Shown piece after piece: positions 33,652 through 42,653 of a stretch of 64,000 bases of DNA (position 1 is its first letter; every line of letters starts with the position of its first letter). The stretch comes from Bacteroidales bacterium. Its GTDB lineage: Bacteria; Bacteroidota; Bacteroidia; Bacteroidales; Tenuifilaceae. Position numbers and translations under genes: made by a program. The notes below the pieces were generated by a model. The model saw only the letters and a list, made by a program, of their open reading frames with translations, made no database searches and had not been told where the DNA came from. The stretch lies in contig JACABB010000002.1 in assembly GCA_013376985.1 (NCBI GenBank), positions 206,523-270,522 on the forward strand. Direction: 5' to 3'.

Positions 33652-34427
33652 GCCTGCTAAGACCAAACTCAAAGTACCTACCGGGGTTTCTACTAATACT
33701 CCTGTTTGTATTTATATTATTGGTTTTCAAAATATTTCACAATGCCCTTTTATCATCAGGAATAAACTCAACTTCTGGGTGGGGGATATTTTTAATGATG
33801 TTAATTGCAGGCATTGGAATTATATTTTACATTCTTATTCTTAATGCGAACAACAGATCGAAAAACTTGCAAAGAGAAGTCGAGAGTCTCGTTTTTAGTA
33901 TAGAGGAGACTAAAATTCAAAAAGAAATAAAAAAAGAAACTGTAGCAATCGAAAAAATAGATGCTGAGAAAGAAATTAAAGCAATAATTCCAACAAATAA
34001 TGAGGATTTAGTTAAGTTCGGGGAAATCTTTTTGCAGAATTGTGCTCGCCGTTTTCAAGCAGTTCAAGGGCTTTTTTATTTAAAAAATCCAGAAGATGGG
34101 GTGTTTTCCTTTAAATCAGGTTATGCCTTTTACTCCGAATCTGAGCCTGTAATATATACTGAAGGAGAAACACTGGCTGGGCAAGTGGCTAAAAACAAAA
34201 CCGTATTAAACCTTAGCAAAGTACCTGATAATTACATTACAATACTATCAGGATTAGGTGATGGATCTCCCAATTATTTGCTAATAGTTCCCATTATCTC
34301 AAATAGCGAAACAATTGGAATAATTGAATTAGCTTCCTTTAAATCGTTTAGCAGTGAAGTTGAAGAATTTTTTGCTTATCTTGGACACAAACTTGGCGAG
34401 AAATTAACTCAATCATCAAAATCTTAG
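33648..34427 (+). CDS. Membrane-anchored GAF-domain protein
   Basis: This encodes 259 residues. Two N-terminal membrane helices (YLPGFLLILLFVFILLVFKI; GWGIFLMMLIAGIGIIFYIL), a charged coiled segment and a GAF domain (about 120-255; AVQGLFYLKNPEDGVFSFKS, GETLAGQVAKNKTVLNL, YLLIVPIISNSETIGIIELA) are seen. The GAF domain closely resembles those in the receptor and phosphatase of the same locus, including the VPDNYITILSGLGD stretch, so the three likely arose by duplication. There is no output domain. Confidence 0.82.
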   Translation: MSLLRPNSKYLPGFLLILLFVFILLVFKIFHNALLSSGINSTSGWGIFLMMLIAGIGIIFYILILNANNRSKNLQREVESLVFSIEETKIQKEIKKETVAIEKIDAEKEIKAIIPTNNEDLVKFGEIFLQNCARRFQAVQGLFYLKNPEDGVFSFKSGYAFYSESEPVIYTEGETLAGQVAKNKTVLNLSKVPDNYITILSGLGDGSPNYLLIVPIISNSETIGIIELASFKSFSSEVEEFFAYLGHKLGEKLTQSSKS

Positions 34428-34436
34428 AGTAAAAGT

Positions 34437-37049
34437 ATGACATCTATCGGCAAAATATCAGACACTTCTAGCGGAAATGTTATTCGCCAAAGAGTTATTC
34501 TGGCCATAGCCTTTGGATTGCTCTTCCCTGTCTCTGCCTGGATAATTGATTTTTCCATTAAAGAAATTCCTTTCTCCTTATCAGGAATTATTAAACTCCA
34601 TAGTATTAACCCTACACATTGGTTTATTGATCTCATTCCTTTCATATTCGCTTTCTTCACTTGGATTCAACTAAAAAAGCATTTAGAGAAAACATTGTTC
34701 CTTGAAGAAGAACTACATCAACGGGATGATGACATAAGCAAAAATGCACTATTCGCAAAAAAGATTGGTGAAGGAGATTATAATGCACCCTTCAAGGCGA
34801 CCGATGAAGAAGATATTCTGGGTAAATCCCTCTTGGTGATGCGTGATAACCTTCTATCCAATCAGCAAAAAGAATCGGAACTAAACTGGATAGCAAAAGG
34901 GAAAGAGGATATCTCATATATTTTACGCCTACATACAAACCTTGATGAACTTTCATATGATGTTCTAGTTAAATTAATAAAATACATCAACATTGTTCAA
35001 GGCGCACTATACATCTACAGTGAAGATAAAAACGTTTTAGTAAATTTAGCCACATATGCCTACAATCGAAGAAAACACTTTAATCAAGAGTTTAAAATAG
35101 GGAAAGGGCTTATTGGCCAATGTGCTTACGAAAAAGATTATATATACAGAACTGAAATTCCGGATGATTATGCAACTGTTACTTCTGGGATTATGGGAGA
35201 AAAAAAGCCGAAAAGTCTCCTTATTATTCCGTTAATCACCAATGAAAAACTTCAAGGAGTTGTTGAGTTTGCATCCATTGATGATGAAATTCCAGAAATC
35301 ACTATCCGATTCCTTCGTGAAGTTGGAGAAATCATTGCACGAACAATTTTCAACCTCAGCGTAAACCAAAAAACTGAAAAATTGCTTCAGGAAGCTCAGC
35401 AGATGACAGAGGAGCTAAAGGAGAATCAAGAAGAGCTGAGGCAGAATGCTGAGGAAATGCGTGCAACCCATGATGAACTAGAAAAATCAAACGCTCAACT
35501 CGAAGATAAAATTATTGAGGTTGAAAATGCACAGAAAAGACTTCACTCACTGCTTGAAAATGCTTCCGAGATAATATCAATCTACAATCAAGACCTAAAA
35601 CTCACATACGTTAGCCCCTCTGTCACAAAAATCCTTGGTTACACGCCCCAAGAGATGATGAGCGGAAAGGATATAGATCGATTGACCCGAAAAGGTGAAA
35701 TCGATCTTAATCAGATGTTCGAAAATCTAAACAACAATCCCCGTGTTGCGGTTACCATTCAATATACATTTATGAAAAAGGATGGTGAAAAGATTTTCCT
35801 CGAAGTGACTGGGCGAAATCTATTAGATGATGTTGCAATAAATGGTATTATTCTCAACTCACAAGACATCACAGAACGAAAAAGAGCAGAAAAGGAAGAG
35901 CGTATGCGTAGCAAAATGCAATCACTTTCCGAAAACTCCACCGATGTCATTTTGCGCCTTAATACTGCAGGTCAATTCTTTTACGCCAACCCAATGGTTG
36001 AGCGTTATCTTAACATACCCGCTAGAGATCTTATCAATCAAACGCTTAGTTCTATTCAAATAAACGAAAACTTAGCCAATTTTTTTAAAGACTCTATCAA
36101 AACCATTAAAACTTCTAAGGAAAAAGTAGAAGGAGAACTCTCCTTTCCAACACAAATGGGCGAAACCATAATGCATATTGTCGCCATTCCTGAGTTTAAT
36201 GAAAATGAATTAGAAACAATCCTTTTTGTTAGCCATGATATAACTGAGGCCAAGCGGATTGAAATGGAAGTTTTAGATAAAAATCGGAAAATAACTGAGA
36301 GTATTAACTACGCTCAGCGTATTCAAACATCCATTCTACCCAATAGCAGAATAGTTAGACAGTATTTACCAAAATCATTCATCTTTTATCATCCTCGTGA
36401 TGTAGTAAGTGGTGACTTCCCATGGTTCTTCATTAAAGATGACTACATATATATTGCAGTAGTTGATTGTACTGGTCATGGAGTTCCTGGAGCACTACTA
36501 TCATTTATTGCCTATTTCACGCTGAATAATGTTGTTGACCACGATGTATCATATTCCGCAGGGAAAATACTTGATCTTTTACATTTTGGTGTTCGAAAAA
36601 CATTAAAGCAGGATAGACCCGATGCCGATGCCAGAGATGGTATGGATATTGCATTATGTAAAATTCAACTTAAAAAACACGAATTGCAGTATGCCGGAGC
36701 ACATCGTCCATTATTCCTCCTCCGAAAAGGTGAACTACTAGAATTTAAAGGTGACAGAAAGGCTATCGGGGGAATACCTCACCCTAAAAAAGGAGAAGAA
36801 GATTTTACAAATCACCAAATAAATATTCTATCTGGAGATAAAATATTTTTCTTTTCCGATGGTTTAACAGATCAAGTTGGAGGTGAAGAAAAAAGGAAAT
36901 ATGGTCCAATGAGAGTAAGGGATTTAATTCTGGGCAATCAAGAATTTACAATGCCCCAATACCTTGAACTCTTCTCAAAAGACTTCGAAGAGTACAAAGG
37001 AAATAACAAACAAGTTGATGACCTTTTACTTATTGGTGTAGAGTTCTAA
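34437..37049 (+). CDS. PP2C/SpoIIE-type phosphatase with membrane, GAF and PAS domains (SiaA-like)
   Basis: This encodes 870 residues. Two N-terminal membrane helices, a HAMP-like linker, GAF (about 150-300), coiled coil (about 310-365), two PAS domains (about 370-600) and a C-terminal PP2C domain (about 640-870) are visible. Phosphatase motifs are YHPRDVVSGDF, VDCTGHGVPGALLS, RDGMDIALCKI and FFFSDGLTDQVGG, with the metal-binding aspartates in place. It should dephosphorylate the SiaC-like protein encoded two genes downstream, opposing the SiaB-like kinase. Pseudomonas SiaA has a simpler sensor; this one adds GAF and PAS. It is the main output of the sensory part. Confidence 0.88.
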   Translation: MTSIGKISDTSSGNVIRQRVILAIAFGLLFPVSAWIIDFSIKEIPFSLSGIIKLHSINPTHWFIDLIPFIFAFFTWIQLKKHLEKTLFLEEELHQRDDDISKNALFAKKIGEGDYNAPFKATDEEDILGKSLLVMRDNLLSNQQKESELNWIAKGKEDISYILRLHTNLDELSYDVLVKLIKYINIVQGALYIYSEDKNVLVNLATYAYNRRKHFNQEFKIGKGLIGQCAYEKDYIYRTEIPDDYATVTSGIMGEKKPKSLLIIPLITNEKLQGVVEFASIDDEIPEITIRFLREVGEIIARTIFNLSVNQKTEKLLQEAQQMTEELKENQEELRQNAEEMRATHDELEKSNAQLEDKIIEVENAQKRLHSLLENASEIISIYNQDLKLTYVSPSVTKILGYTPQEMMSGKDIDRLTRKGEIDLNQMFENLNNNPRVAVTIQYTFMKKDGEKIFLEVTGRNLLDDVAINGIILNSQDITERKRAEKEERMRSKMQSLSENSTDVILRLNTAGQFFYANPMVERYLNIPARDLINQTLSSIQINENLANFFKDSIKTIKTSKEKVEGELSFPTQMGETIMHIVAIPEFNENELETILFVSHDITEAKRIEMEVLDKNRKITESINYAQRIQTSILPNSRIVRQYLPKSFIFYHPRDVVSGDFPWFFIKDDYIYIAVVDCTGHGVPGALLSFIAYFTLNNVVDHDVSYSAGKILDLLHFGVRKTLKQDRPDADARDGMDIALCKIQLKKHELQYAGAHRPLFLLRKGELLEFKGDRKAIGGIPHPKKGEEDFTNHQINILSGDKIFFFSDGLTDQVGGEEKRKYGPMRVRDLILGNQEFTMPQYLELFSKDFEEYKGNNKQVDDLLLIGVEF

Positions 37050-37059
37050 TTAAGATTAA

Positions 37060-37067
37060 TATATTTG
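37060..37067 (+). promoter_or_regulatory. Possible internal promoter -7 box before siaB-like gene
   Basis: TATATTTG fits TAnnTTTG and lies 23 bases before the ATG of the SiaB-like gene. The matching -33 element is poor at 19-base spacing, so the box may only supplement read-through from upstream. Confidence 0.3.
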
Positions 37068-37090
37068 TAAATTATATAACTTTACGGGCT

Positions 37091-37666
37091 ATGGATAAAA
37101 AAAATGTTAGAGGATTTCTTGAGTTCGTTTACGACTTTTATAAGTCGATGAAGGCTCATGAAATCACCCTTGTATACGAGGGAGAAATTACCCATCAGAT
37201 TACCAAAGCCTTTACTTCTCTCACTGAGTCGAATATGGCAAAGGAGGAAGAATCTAATACTGTTCAAAAGAAAGTCTTCCATGTTATGGTAGAATGTCTT
37301 CAGAACATCAGTAAACATGCCGACAGCTTTGGTTCGGACGATTTCTTGTTTGCTGGCCGAGGAATTTTTATGGTTAGTAAAGGAGATGTAGAATACCATG
37401 TTACTACGGGTAATGTAATCGAGAATGCTAAAATTGAAGAATTATCTCGAATTCTCGATCACATAAATGTATTGGACAAAGAAGGTCTAAAACAACTATA
37501 CAAAACACAAATGCGAGAAGGAAGACTATCCGAAAAGGGTGGTGCGGGACTTGGTTTTATCGATATAGCAAGAAAAACCGGTAGACGGCTTGACTACCAT
37601 TTTCTCTCTATTGACGAAGAAACCTCTTTCTTTATTCTAACTTCAACCATTTCCAGAACTGAGTAA
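37091..37666 (+). CDS. SiaB-family GHKL protein kinase
   Basis: This 191-residue protein resembles SiaB (DUF6272), an atypical kinase. It has the GHKL N-box like region VECLQNISKHAD and the ATP-lid region GGAGLGFIDIARKTG. In Pseudomonas the SiaA phosphatase and SiaB kinase control the phosphorylation of SiaC. Here the phosphatase gene precedes and the SiaC-like gene follows by 11 bases, so the module is intact. The protein is cytoplasmic. Confidence 0.88.
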   Translation: MDKKNVRGFLEFVYDFYKSMKAHEITLVYEGEITHQITKAFTSLTESNMAKEEESNTVQKKVFHVMVECLQNISKHADSFGSDDFLFAGRGIFMVSKGDVEYHVTTGNVIENAKIEELSRILDHINVLDKEGLKQLYKTQMREGRLSEKGGAGLGFIDIARKTGRRLDYHFLSIDEETSFFILTSTISRTE

Positions 37667-37677
37667 ACAAAACAACT

Positions 37678-38061
37678 ATGAATACCATAAAAATAATGGG
37701 GACAGACGACACCCCAACCGTAATCCTAGACTCTGAAAACGAAATATTTGAGATTTCAGGGCGTTCACTTCCCGAAGATGTAACTGCATTTTATGAGCCG
37801 ATTATACGTTGGCTCGAAGAGTATTCTTCCAGCCCTAATGCAAAAACCATCTTTACTTTCAAGTTGGTTTATTTTAATACTGCTAGTTCAAAGCTTTTAC
37901 TCGATATTCTTATGAAACTTGAGCAGATGCATGAAGACGGTAAGGATATGCTAATTCGTTGGTACTACCCTGAGGATGACGAGGATATGCAGGAAGCAGG
38001 TGAAGAATACGCTGACATAGTGGATGTACCTTTCGAACAAGTTAGTTACACCTTAAATTAG
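37678..38061 (+). CDS. SiaC-family regulatory phosphoprotein
   Basis: This 127-residue protein belongs to the SiaC family (DUF1987). The conserved FNTASSKLLLDIL stretch holds the threonine that SiaB kinases phosphorylate. SiaC acts as an anti-sigma-antagonist-like switch and in Pseudomonas binds the diguanylate cyclase SiaD. No cyclase gene is here; the next gene is an ABC transporter with unusual N-terminal domains, so the partner may differ. It is cytoplasmic and acidic (EDDEDMQEAGEEYADIVD). Confidence 0.9.
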   Translation: MNTIKIMGTDDTPTVILDSENEIFEISGRSLPEDVTAFYEPIIRWLEEYSSSPNAKTIFTFKLVYFNTASSKLLLDILMKLEQMHEDGKDMLIRWYYPEDDEDMQEAGEEYADIVDVPFEQVSYTLN

Positions 38062-38090
38062 TATTACCTTTTATTTATAATAGTTAAGCA

Positions 38091-41000
38091 ATGAGTGAAG
38101 AGATTCTCAAAGCGTTAATGCAACTTTTTGCAATAATTGCCAAGCAGGATGAAGGCGTAGTTTCGAATGAGCGTGAATACGTTGTGAATTTTCTTACCCA
38201 ACAGCTTAACGATGAAGCAGTAAAAGAGTATATCAATCTTTTTGATCAGCACGCTGGCTTACTCGATGAAAAAGAAGAAGAAACAGAAGGTAGCGACAAA
38301 CCAAGAAAACCTAAACTTACTTCTGTTAAAGACTCGGTGAAAATATTGGGTATCTGTAAAAAAATCAACAAAACACTTACCCAAAAACAGAAAATAGTTG
38401 TTCTAGTTCGTCTCTATGAACTTATTAATGCCGATCGTAAGTTTACCGAGCAACGGATGGCAATTATCAATACTGTTGCAGAAGTTTTTAAACTTACCAA
38501 AGAAGAAATTAATGATGTTGAAAATTTCATTGTAAAAAATGAACTAAAAGATCTTGATTTTTCAAGTTTCCTTACAATTCACGATAAGAAAGAATTTGGC
38601 GATTCTTGTAAGCATATCCCAACGGAAGCACTTGATGGCTTTATCATCATTTTACAAATAAAGAGCGTTGATCTTTACTTCCTAAGGTACACTGGCACAG
38701 AGGATATTAACCTCAACGGGCTACCAATTAATAATCGCAGAATTTACCTTTTTGCTAGCGGAAGTTCCATTAAACTACCAAAGGGAAAACCTATCTATTA
38801 CACCGATGTAGTAGCCCATTTTCTTGCCGATTCCACGACCACTAGAATTTCATACAAGGTTCAAAACCTTGAATATCGATTTAAAAGTGGAACCATTGGC
38901 TTACGCAATATCAACTTCTCCGAAGGTCATGGCAAACTGATTGGTATTATGGGTGCCAGTGGTGCTGGCAAGACCACATTATTGAATGTGCTTGCAGGTA
39001 TCGAAAAGCCAACATCAGGAAATATATATATTAATGGCATCGATTTTCATAATGAGAAGGCTAAACTTGAAGGAGTTATAGGTGTTATCCCTCAGGATGA
39101 CCTACTAATTGAAGAATTAACAGTCTTTCAAAACCTCTACTACAACGCAAAACTCTGCTTCAAAGATAAAACAGAAGAAGAACTAGTAGAGCAAGTTCAT
39201 AAAACACTTAATAACCTTGGCCTTTTAGAACGAAAAGATTTAAAAGTTGGAACACCGTTAAATAAGATGATTTCAGGTGGTCAGCGAAAAAGATTAAACA
39301 TAGCCCTTGAACTTATTCGCGAACCATCTATCCTTTTTGTTGACGAACCAACATCAGGTTTATCATCACGTGACTCGGAGAATGTTATGGATTTACTTCG
39401 AGAATTAACGTTAAAAGGCAAGCTGATTTTTGTAGTAATTCACCAACCATCATCGGAAATCTATAAGATGTTCGACAATATGATGATTCTCGATACAGGT
39501 GGCTACATGATTTATTACGGAAATCCCGTTGAGTCTGTTATGTATTTCAAACGACTCGACATGCAAATCAATAGCGATGTAGGTGAGTGTCCAACTTGTG
39601 GAAATGTCAATCCTGAACTTATATTTAATATTATTGAGGCAAAGGTGGTCGACGAATTTGGTCGTTACACCAATATTCGTAAGGTTTCACCACCCAAATG
39701 GGAGGGGTATTTTATTGATAACATTAAACTTGACAAAGTCCCCGATGAGACCAGCCCTCCTCCAAAATCGCTCAATATTCCTTCAAGAATAAAGCAATTC
39801 TTTATTTATACCACAAGAGATTTTCTTTCAAAGGTTAGCAATACCCAGTACATTATCCTTAACCTGCTTGAAACACCATTGCTTGCATTTATTCTGTCTT
39901 TTGTGATTCGCTATATCGCAGATCCAAATTCTAACATATATATTTTCAGAGAGAACGAGAATATAAACATATACATCTTCATGTCTCTTATTGTTGCCCT
40001 ATTTATTGGGTTAACTGTAAGTGCCGAAGAAATTTTTCGTGATAGAAAAATACTTAAACGCGAAGCATTTTTGAACCTAAGTCGTTCAAGCTATTTATTC
40101 TCAAAAATCTTCATACTTGTATTTCTTTCCGCCATTCAATCCATTGCGTTTGTTCTAATTGCAAATAGCATCCTTGAAATTCGAGGAATGTATTTCGATT
40201 ACTGGTTGGTACTATTCTCAACAGCAGTATTTGCTAATATGCTTGGATTAAATATATCAGCAACATTTAATTCGGCCGTTACAATATATATTGTAATCCC
40301 TTTGATAATGATACCAATGATGGTTCTTTCTGGAGCCATGTTTAGTTTTGAAAAACTAAATCGTGTAGTTGGTAGCATCAACAAGGTTCCTCTTGTTGCT
40401 GAATTTATGGTTACAAAGTGGGGCTACGAAGCGTTGCTTGTCCATCAATTTAAGGATAATAAATTTGAGAAAGATTTTTACAAATTGGAAAAAGTTGAAA
40501 GAAATGCAAACTATAAAACAGTCTATTACATTCCTGAACTTGAAAAACGTTTAAATGAGTGCATTGAAAAGTCTGAAAGAAAAAGCGATCCAATAGTTAA
40601 ATTAAAATTTGATGATAATTTAGCCGTTGTCCGCAAAGCCATTATCAAAGAAACACAAAAGGAATCGCCAATAATCACCTTTGATCAACTCGAAAATCTA
40701 ACAACCGAAAAATTCACCAGTGATATTGGATTCATAACTCTCGGTTATATTGAACAACTAAAAGAATACTATTCAAAGATTTACGATGCATCAAATCAAA
40801 AGCGTGATAAAATCATCAACTATTTAGTTAGTAAAGATCAAGGGTTTTATGAAGCAAAACGAAGAGCATATCATAACGAAAATATCACAGATATAGTAAC
40901 TAAGGCTTTTGAAAAAAATAAAATTCTTCAATACAAGGATGAACTTGTTCAGCAATTTGATCCTGTTTATCGCGATCCAATTCCAAATCATTTTCTCGAT

Positions 41001-41183
41001 ATTCGGTCGCATTTCCTTTCTCCAACTAAGCACTTGATGGGAAAGTTATACGATACATTCTGGTTTAATATTTCAATTATATGGCTAATGGCAATAGTTT
41101 TATATTTCACTCTATACTATGAATCTTTAAAGAAGTTTTTAGAACTGTTTTCGAAAATAAAGCTACCAACTTTAACTAAATAA
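38091..41183 (+). CDS. ABCG-type transporter with N-terminal TerB-like domain
   Basis: This encodes 1030 residues. The first ~150 look like a TerB-type helical domain (AKQDEGVVSNEREYVVNFLT; VLVRLYELINADRKFTEQRM). A beta-rich stretch follows (about 180-250; GLPINNRRIYLFASGSSIKL), possibly FHA-like. The ATPase has Walker A GASGAGKTT, signature ISGGQRKRLNIALEL and Walker B ILFVDEPTSGLS. The C-terminal part has about six ABC2-type membrane helices (from IILNLLETPLLAFILSFVIR) with a long soluble insertion around residues 770-970. An FHA-like domain would let it read phosphothreonine, perhaps on the SiaC-like protein 29 bases upstream. Substrate unknown. Confidence 0.85.
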   Translation: MSEEILKALMQLFAIIAKQDEGVVSNEREYVVNFLTQQLNDEAVKEYINLFDQHAGLLDEKEEETEGSDKPRKPKLTSVKDSVKILGICKKINKTLTQKQKIVVLVRLYELINADRKFTEQRMAIINTVAEVFKLTKEEINDVENFIVKNELKDLDFSSFLTIHDKKEFGDSCKHIPTEALDGFIIILQIKSVDLYFLRYTGTEDINLNGLPINNRRIYLFASGSSIKLPKGKPIYYTDVVAHFLADSTTTRISYKVQNLEYRFKSGTIGLRNINFSEGHGKLIGIMGASGAGKTTLLNVLAGIEKPTSGNIYINGIDFHNEKAKLEGVIGVIPQDDLLIEELTVFQNLYYNAKLCFKDKTEEELVEQVHKTLNNLGLLERKDLKVGTPLNKMISGGQRKRLNIALELIREPSILFVDEPTSGLSSRDSENVMDLLRELTLKGKLIFVVIHQPSSEIYKMFDNMMILDTGGYMIYYGNPVESVMYFKRLDMQINSDVGECPTCGNVNPELIFNIIEAKVVDEFGRYTNIRKVSPPKWEGYFIDNIKLDKVPDETSPPPKSLNIPSRIKQFFIYTTRDFLSKVSNTQYIILNLLETPLLAFILSFVIRYIADPNSNIYIFRENENINIYIFMSLIVALFIGLTVSAEEIFRDRKILKREAFLNLSRSSYLFSKIFILVFLSAIQSIAFVLIANSILEIRGMYFDYWLVLFSTAVFANMLGLNISATFNSAVTIYIVIPLIMIPMMVLSGAMFSFEKLNRVVGSINKVPLVAEFMVTKWGYEALLVHQFKDNKFEKDFYKLEKVERNANYKTVYYIPELEKRLNECIEKSERKSDPIVKLKFDDNLAVVRKAIIKETQKESPIITFDQLENLTTEKFTSDIGFITLGYIEQLKEYYSKIYDASNQKRDKIINYLVSKDQGFYEAKRRAYHNENITDIVTKAFEKNKILQYKDELVQQFDPVYRDPIPNHFLDIRSHFLSPTKHLMGKLYDTFWFNISIIWLMAIVLYFTLYYESLKKFLELFSKIKLPTLTK

Positions 41184-41201
41184 ATATTTTTTCTATCTTT
41201 A
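41171..41201 (+). promoter_or_regulatory. Possible promoter of the lipoprotein gene
   Basis: TTTA (41171-41174), 19 bases, then TATCTTTA (41194-41201) match TTTG-N19-TAnnTTTG with one mismatch per box. The -33 box overlaps the end of the transporter gene. It could drive the lipoprotein and the small exported protein separately. Confidence 0.4.
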
Positions 41202-41229
41202 CTTGATTGCTTTTATGTAAAACGATACT

Positions 41230-42159
41230 ATGCCGAGTTCAACTATGACTAGGAGATTTTTATTTTTTGTTGTTGTAGCCATACTATTTTCATCGTGCAA
41301 TTCTTGTAGAAACTCTGGCAAGAGGCTAAGTGATGACTTTGTTATACCAGATTCGCTTAACAGCGAAAAGCAGCCACTTGAAATCTCTCCAAGTGTAATT
41401 AGCGATATGGTTCAAAATATTTCTTCGCCAATTGAAACTGCTGCTGTTATTAAAGGATTAAAGGTTCCCTTCAATAAAGATTATATAGCAAATACCAAGT
41501 TCTCAGAAAACTTCAACACCAACTTTACTAAAGCGTTAGGACTAGGTATTTATGGATGTGACCTTGGATACTTAAATATGTACGGGAAAACATCATTGGT
41601 AATTGATTATATAACAACCGTTAGATCGTTAGCTGATGGCATTCAAGTTGGCCAGTTTTTCGATTTCAGTACATTAAAAAGACTTGCAACAAATAACGAA
41701 AATATCGATTCACTCGTACTTATCTCCCAACAAAGTATGACTAGGATTGATACTTATTTGAAAGAAAACAAACGATCTAATTTAAGCGTTGTAATTGTTG
41801 CTGGCGTTTGGATTGAAGGACTCTACTTGTCATCAATGGTTGCTCAAGAAACAAAACATCAAAGGATGATTGAAACCATTGGTGAACAAAAAGAGATAAT
41901 TAGCCCTTTAATGCTTCTTATGAATAATTATAAGAAAGATCCAAATATGGCTAGATTAATTCAAAGTTTTGAAGAGATTAAATCATTATATAGCGAAGTT
42001 AAGATTACCTCTGAAGTTGGAGAACCTACTGCAGTTGAGGTAAATGGCGTTTTAACAATTAAACCGAATGATATTCAAAAAATTGATATCAGCGATGAAA
42101 CTTTACAGAAAATAATAGCCAAGGTTCAAGAGGTTAGAGCTAAACTTTTAAAAGGATAA
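41230..42159 (+). CDS. Lipoprotein of unknown function
   Basis: This encodes 309 residues. The lipoprotein signal (RRFLFFVVVAILFSSCNSC) is best read from a second ATG (MTRRFLF) at 41245, five codons in; the first ATG remains possible. The mature protein is largely helical with no recognised domain (GIYGCDLGYLNMYGKTSLVI; IVAGVWIEGLYLSSMVAQET). It lies after the transporter gene in the signalling locus and may be its extracytoplasmic partner. Confidence 0.72.
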   Translation: MPSSTMTRRFLFFVVVAILFSSCNSCRNSGKRLSDDFVIPDSLNSEKQPLEISPSVISDMVQNISSPIETAAVIKGLKVPFNKDYIANTKFSENFNTNFTKALGLGIYGCDLGYLNMYGKTSLVIDYITTVRSLADGIQVGQFFDFSTLKRLATNNENIDSLVLISQQSMTRIDTYLKENKRSNLSVVIVAGVWIEGLYLSSMVAQETKHQRMIETIGEQKEIISPLMLLMNNYKKDPNMARLIQSFEEIKSLYSEVKITSEVGEPTAVEVNGVLTIKPNDIQKIDISDETLQKIIAKVQEVRAKLLKG

Positions 42160-42170
42160 TACTGAATTTT

Positions 42171-42608
42171 ATGAAAAATAAGTTCCTGATTTTTGCAGTT
42201 TTATTTTTCCTAGTGGGCTTTTCGGGAACCACTTTTGCCCAAACAGAGGATGAACTTGTTGAAATATGTGGTATGATTGCAAAAGATGCCACTTATCTTA
42301 AAGATTTCAAAGTCAGATTAGATGCAGGCGACCCTCCTCCGCTTCAACGATTTTCTGTAATTTTAAAAAAAGACATAAAATATCGATTTTCTGTCTGTAA
42401 TTCTAAAGATATGGAAGGGAAAGTTGTACTAGAACTTTTCGACAATAACAGGTTAATTGCTACCACTTACGTTATTGCTACTGGAAAAGATTATCCTTCT
42501 ATCGATGTTGTATGCCAAAAAACTGGAGCTTATCACCTTTCGTTCAAATTCAAAGAAGGGAAACCTGGACTTGCGGTTGGCTTGCTTTCACTAGTAGAAA
42601 CACTTTAA
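42171..42608 (+). CDS. Small exported protein of unknown function
   Basis: This encodes 145 residues with a Sec signal (MKNKFLIFAVLFFLVGFSGT, cut after TFA). The mature ~120 residues look like one beta-sandwich (YRFSVCNSKDMEGKVVLELF; GAYHLSFKFKEGKPGLAVGL) with three cysteines. It follows the lipoprotein gene by 11 bases and is the last gene before the strong hairpin. I do not recognise the family. Confidence 0.7.
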   Translation: MKNKFLIFAVLFFLVGFSGTTFAQTEDELVEICGMIAKDATYLKDFKVRLDAGDPPPLQRFSVILKKDIKYRFSVCNSKDMEGKVVLELFDNNRLIATTYVIATGKDYPSIDVVCQKTGAYHLSFKFKEGKPGLAVGLLSLVETL

Positions 42609-42613
42609 ATCAT

Positions 42614-42653
42614 AAAACAAAAAACCCGACATTAAAGTCGGGTTTTTTGTTTT
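42614..42653. terminator. Strong bidirectional terminator
   Basis: A perfect 17-base stem (42614-42630 with 42637-42653) surrounds the loop ATTAAA, with core AACCCGAC/GTCGGGTT and A/T-rich ends that give U-tracts on both strands. It closes the plus-strand signalling locus and the minus-strand adenosine kinase gene, whose stop codon begins within its right arm. Confidence 0.85.
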
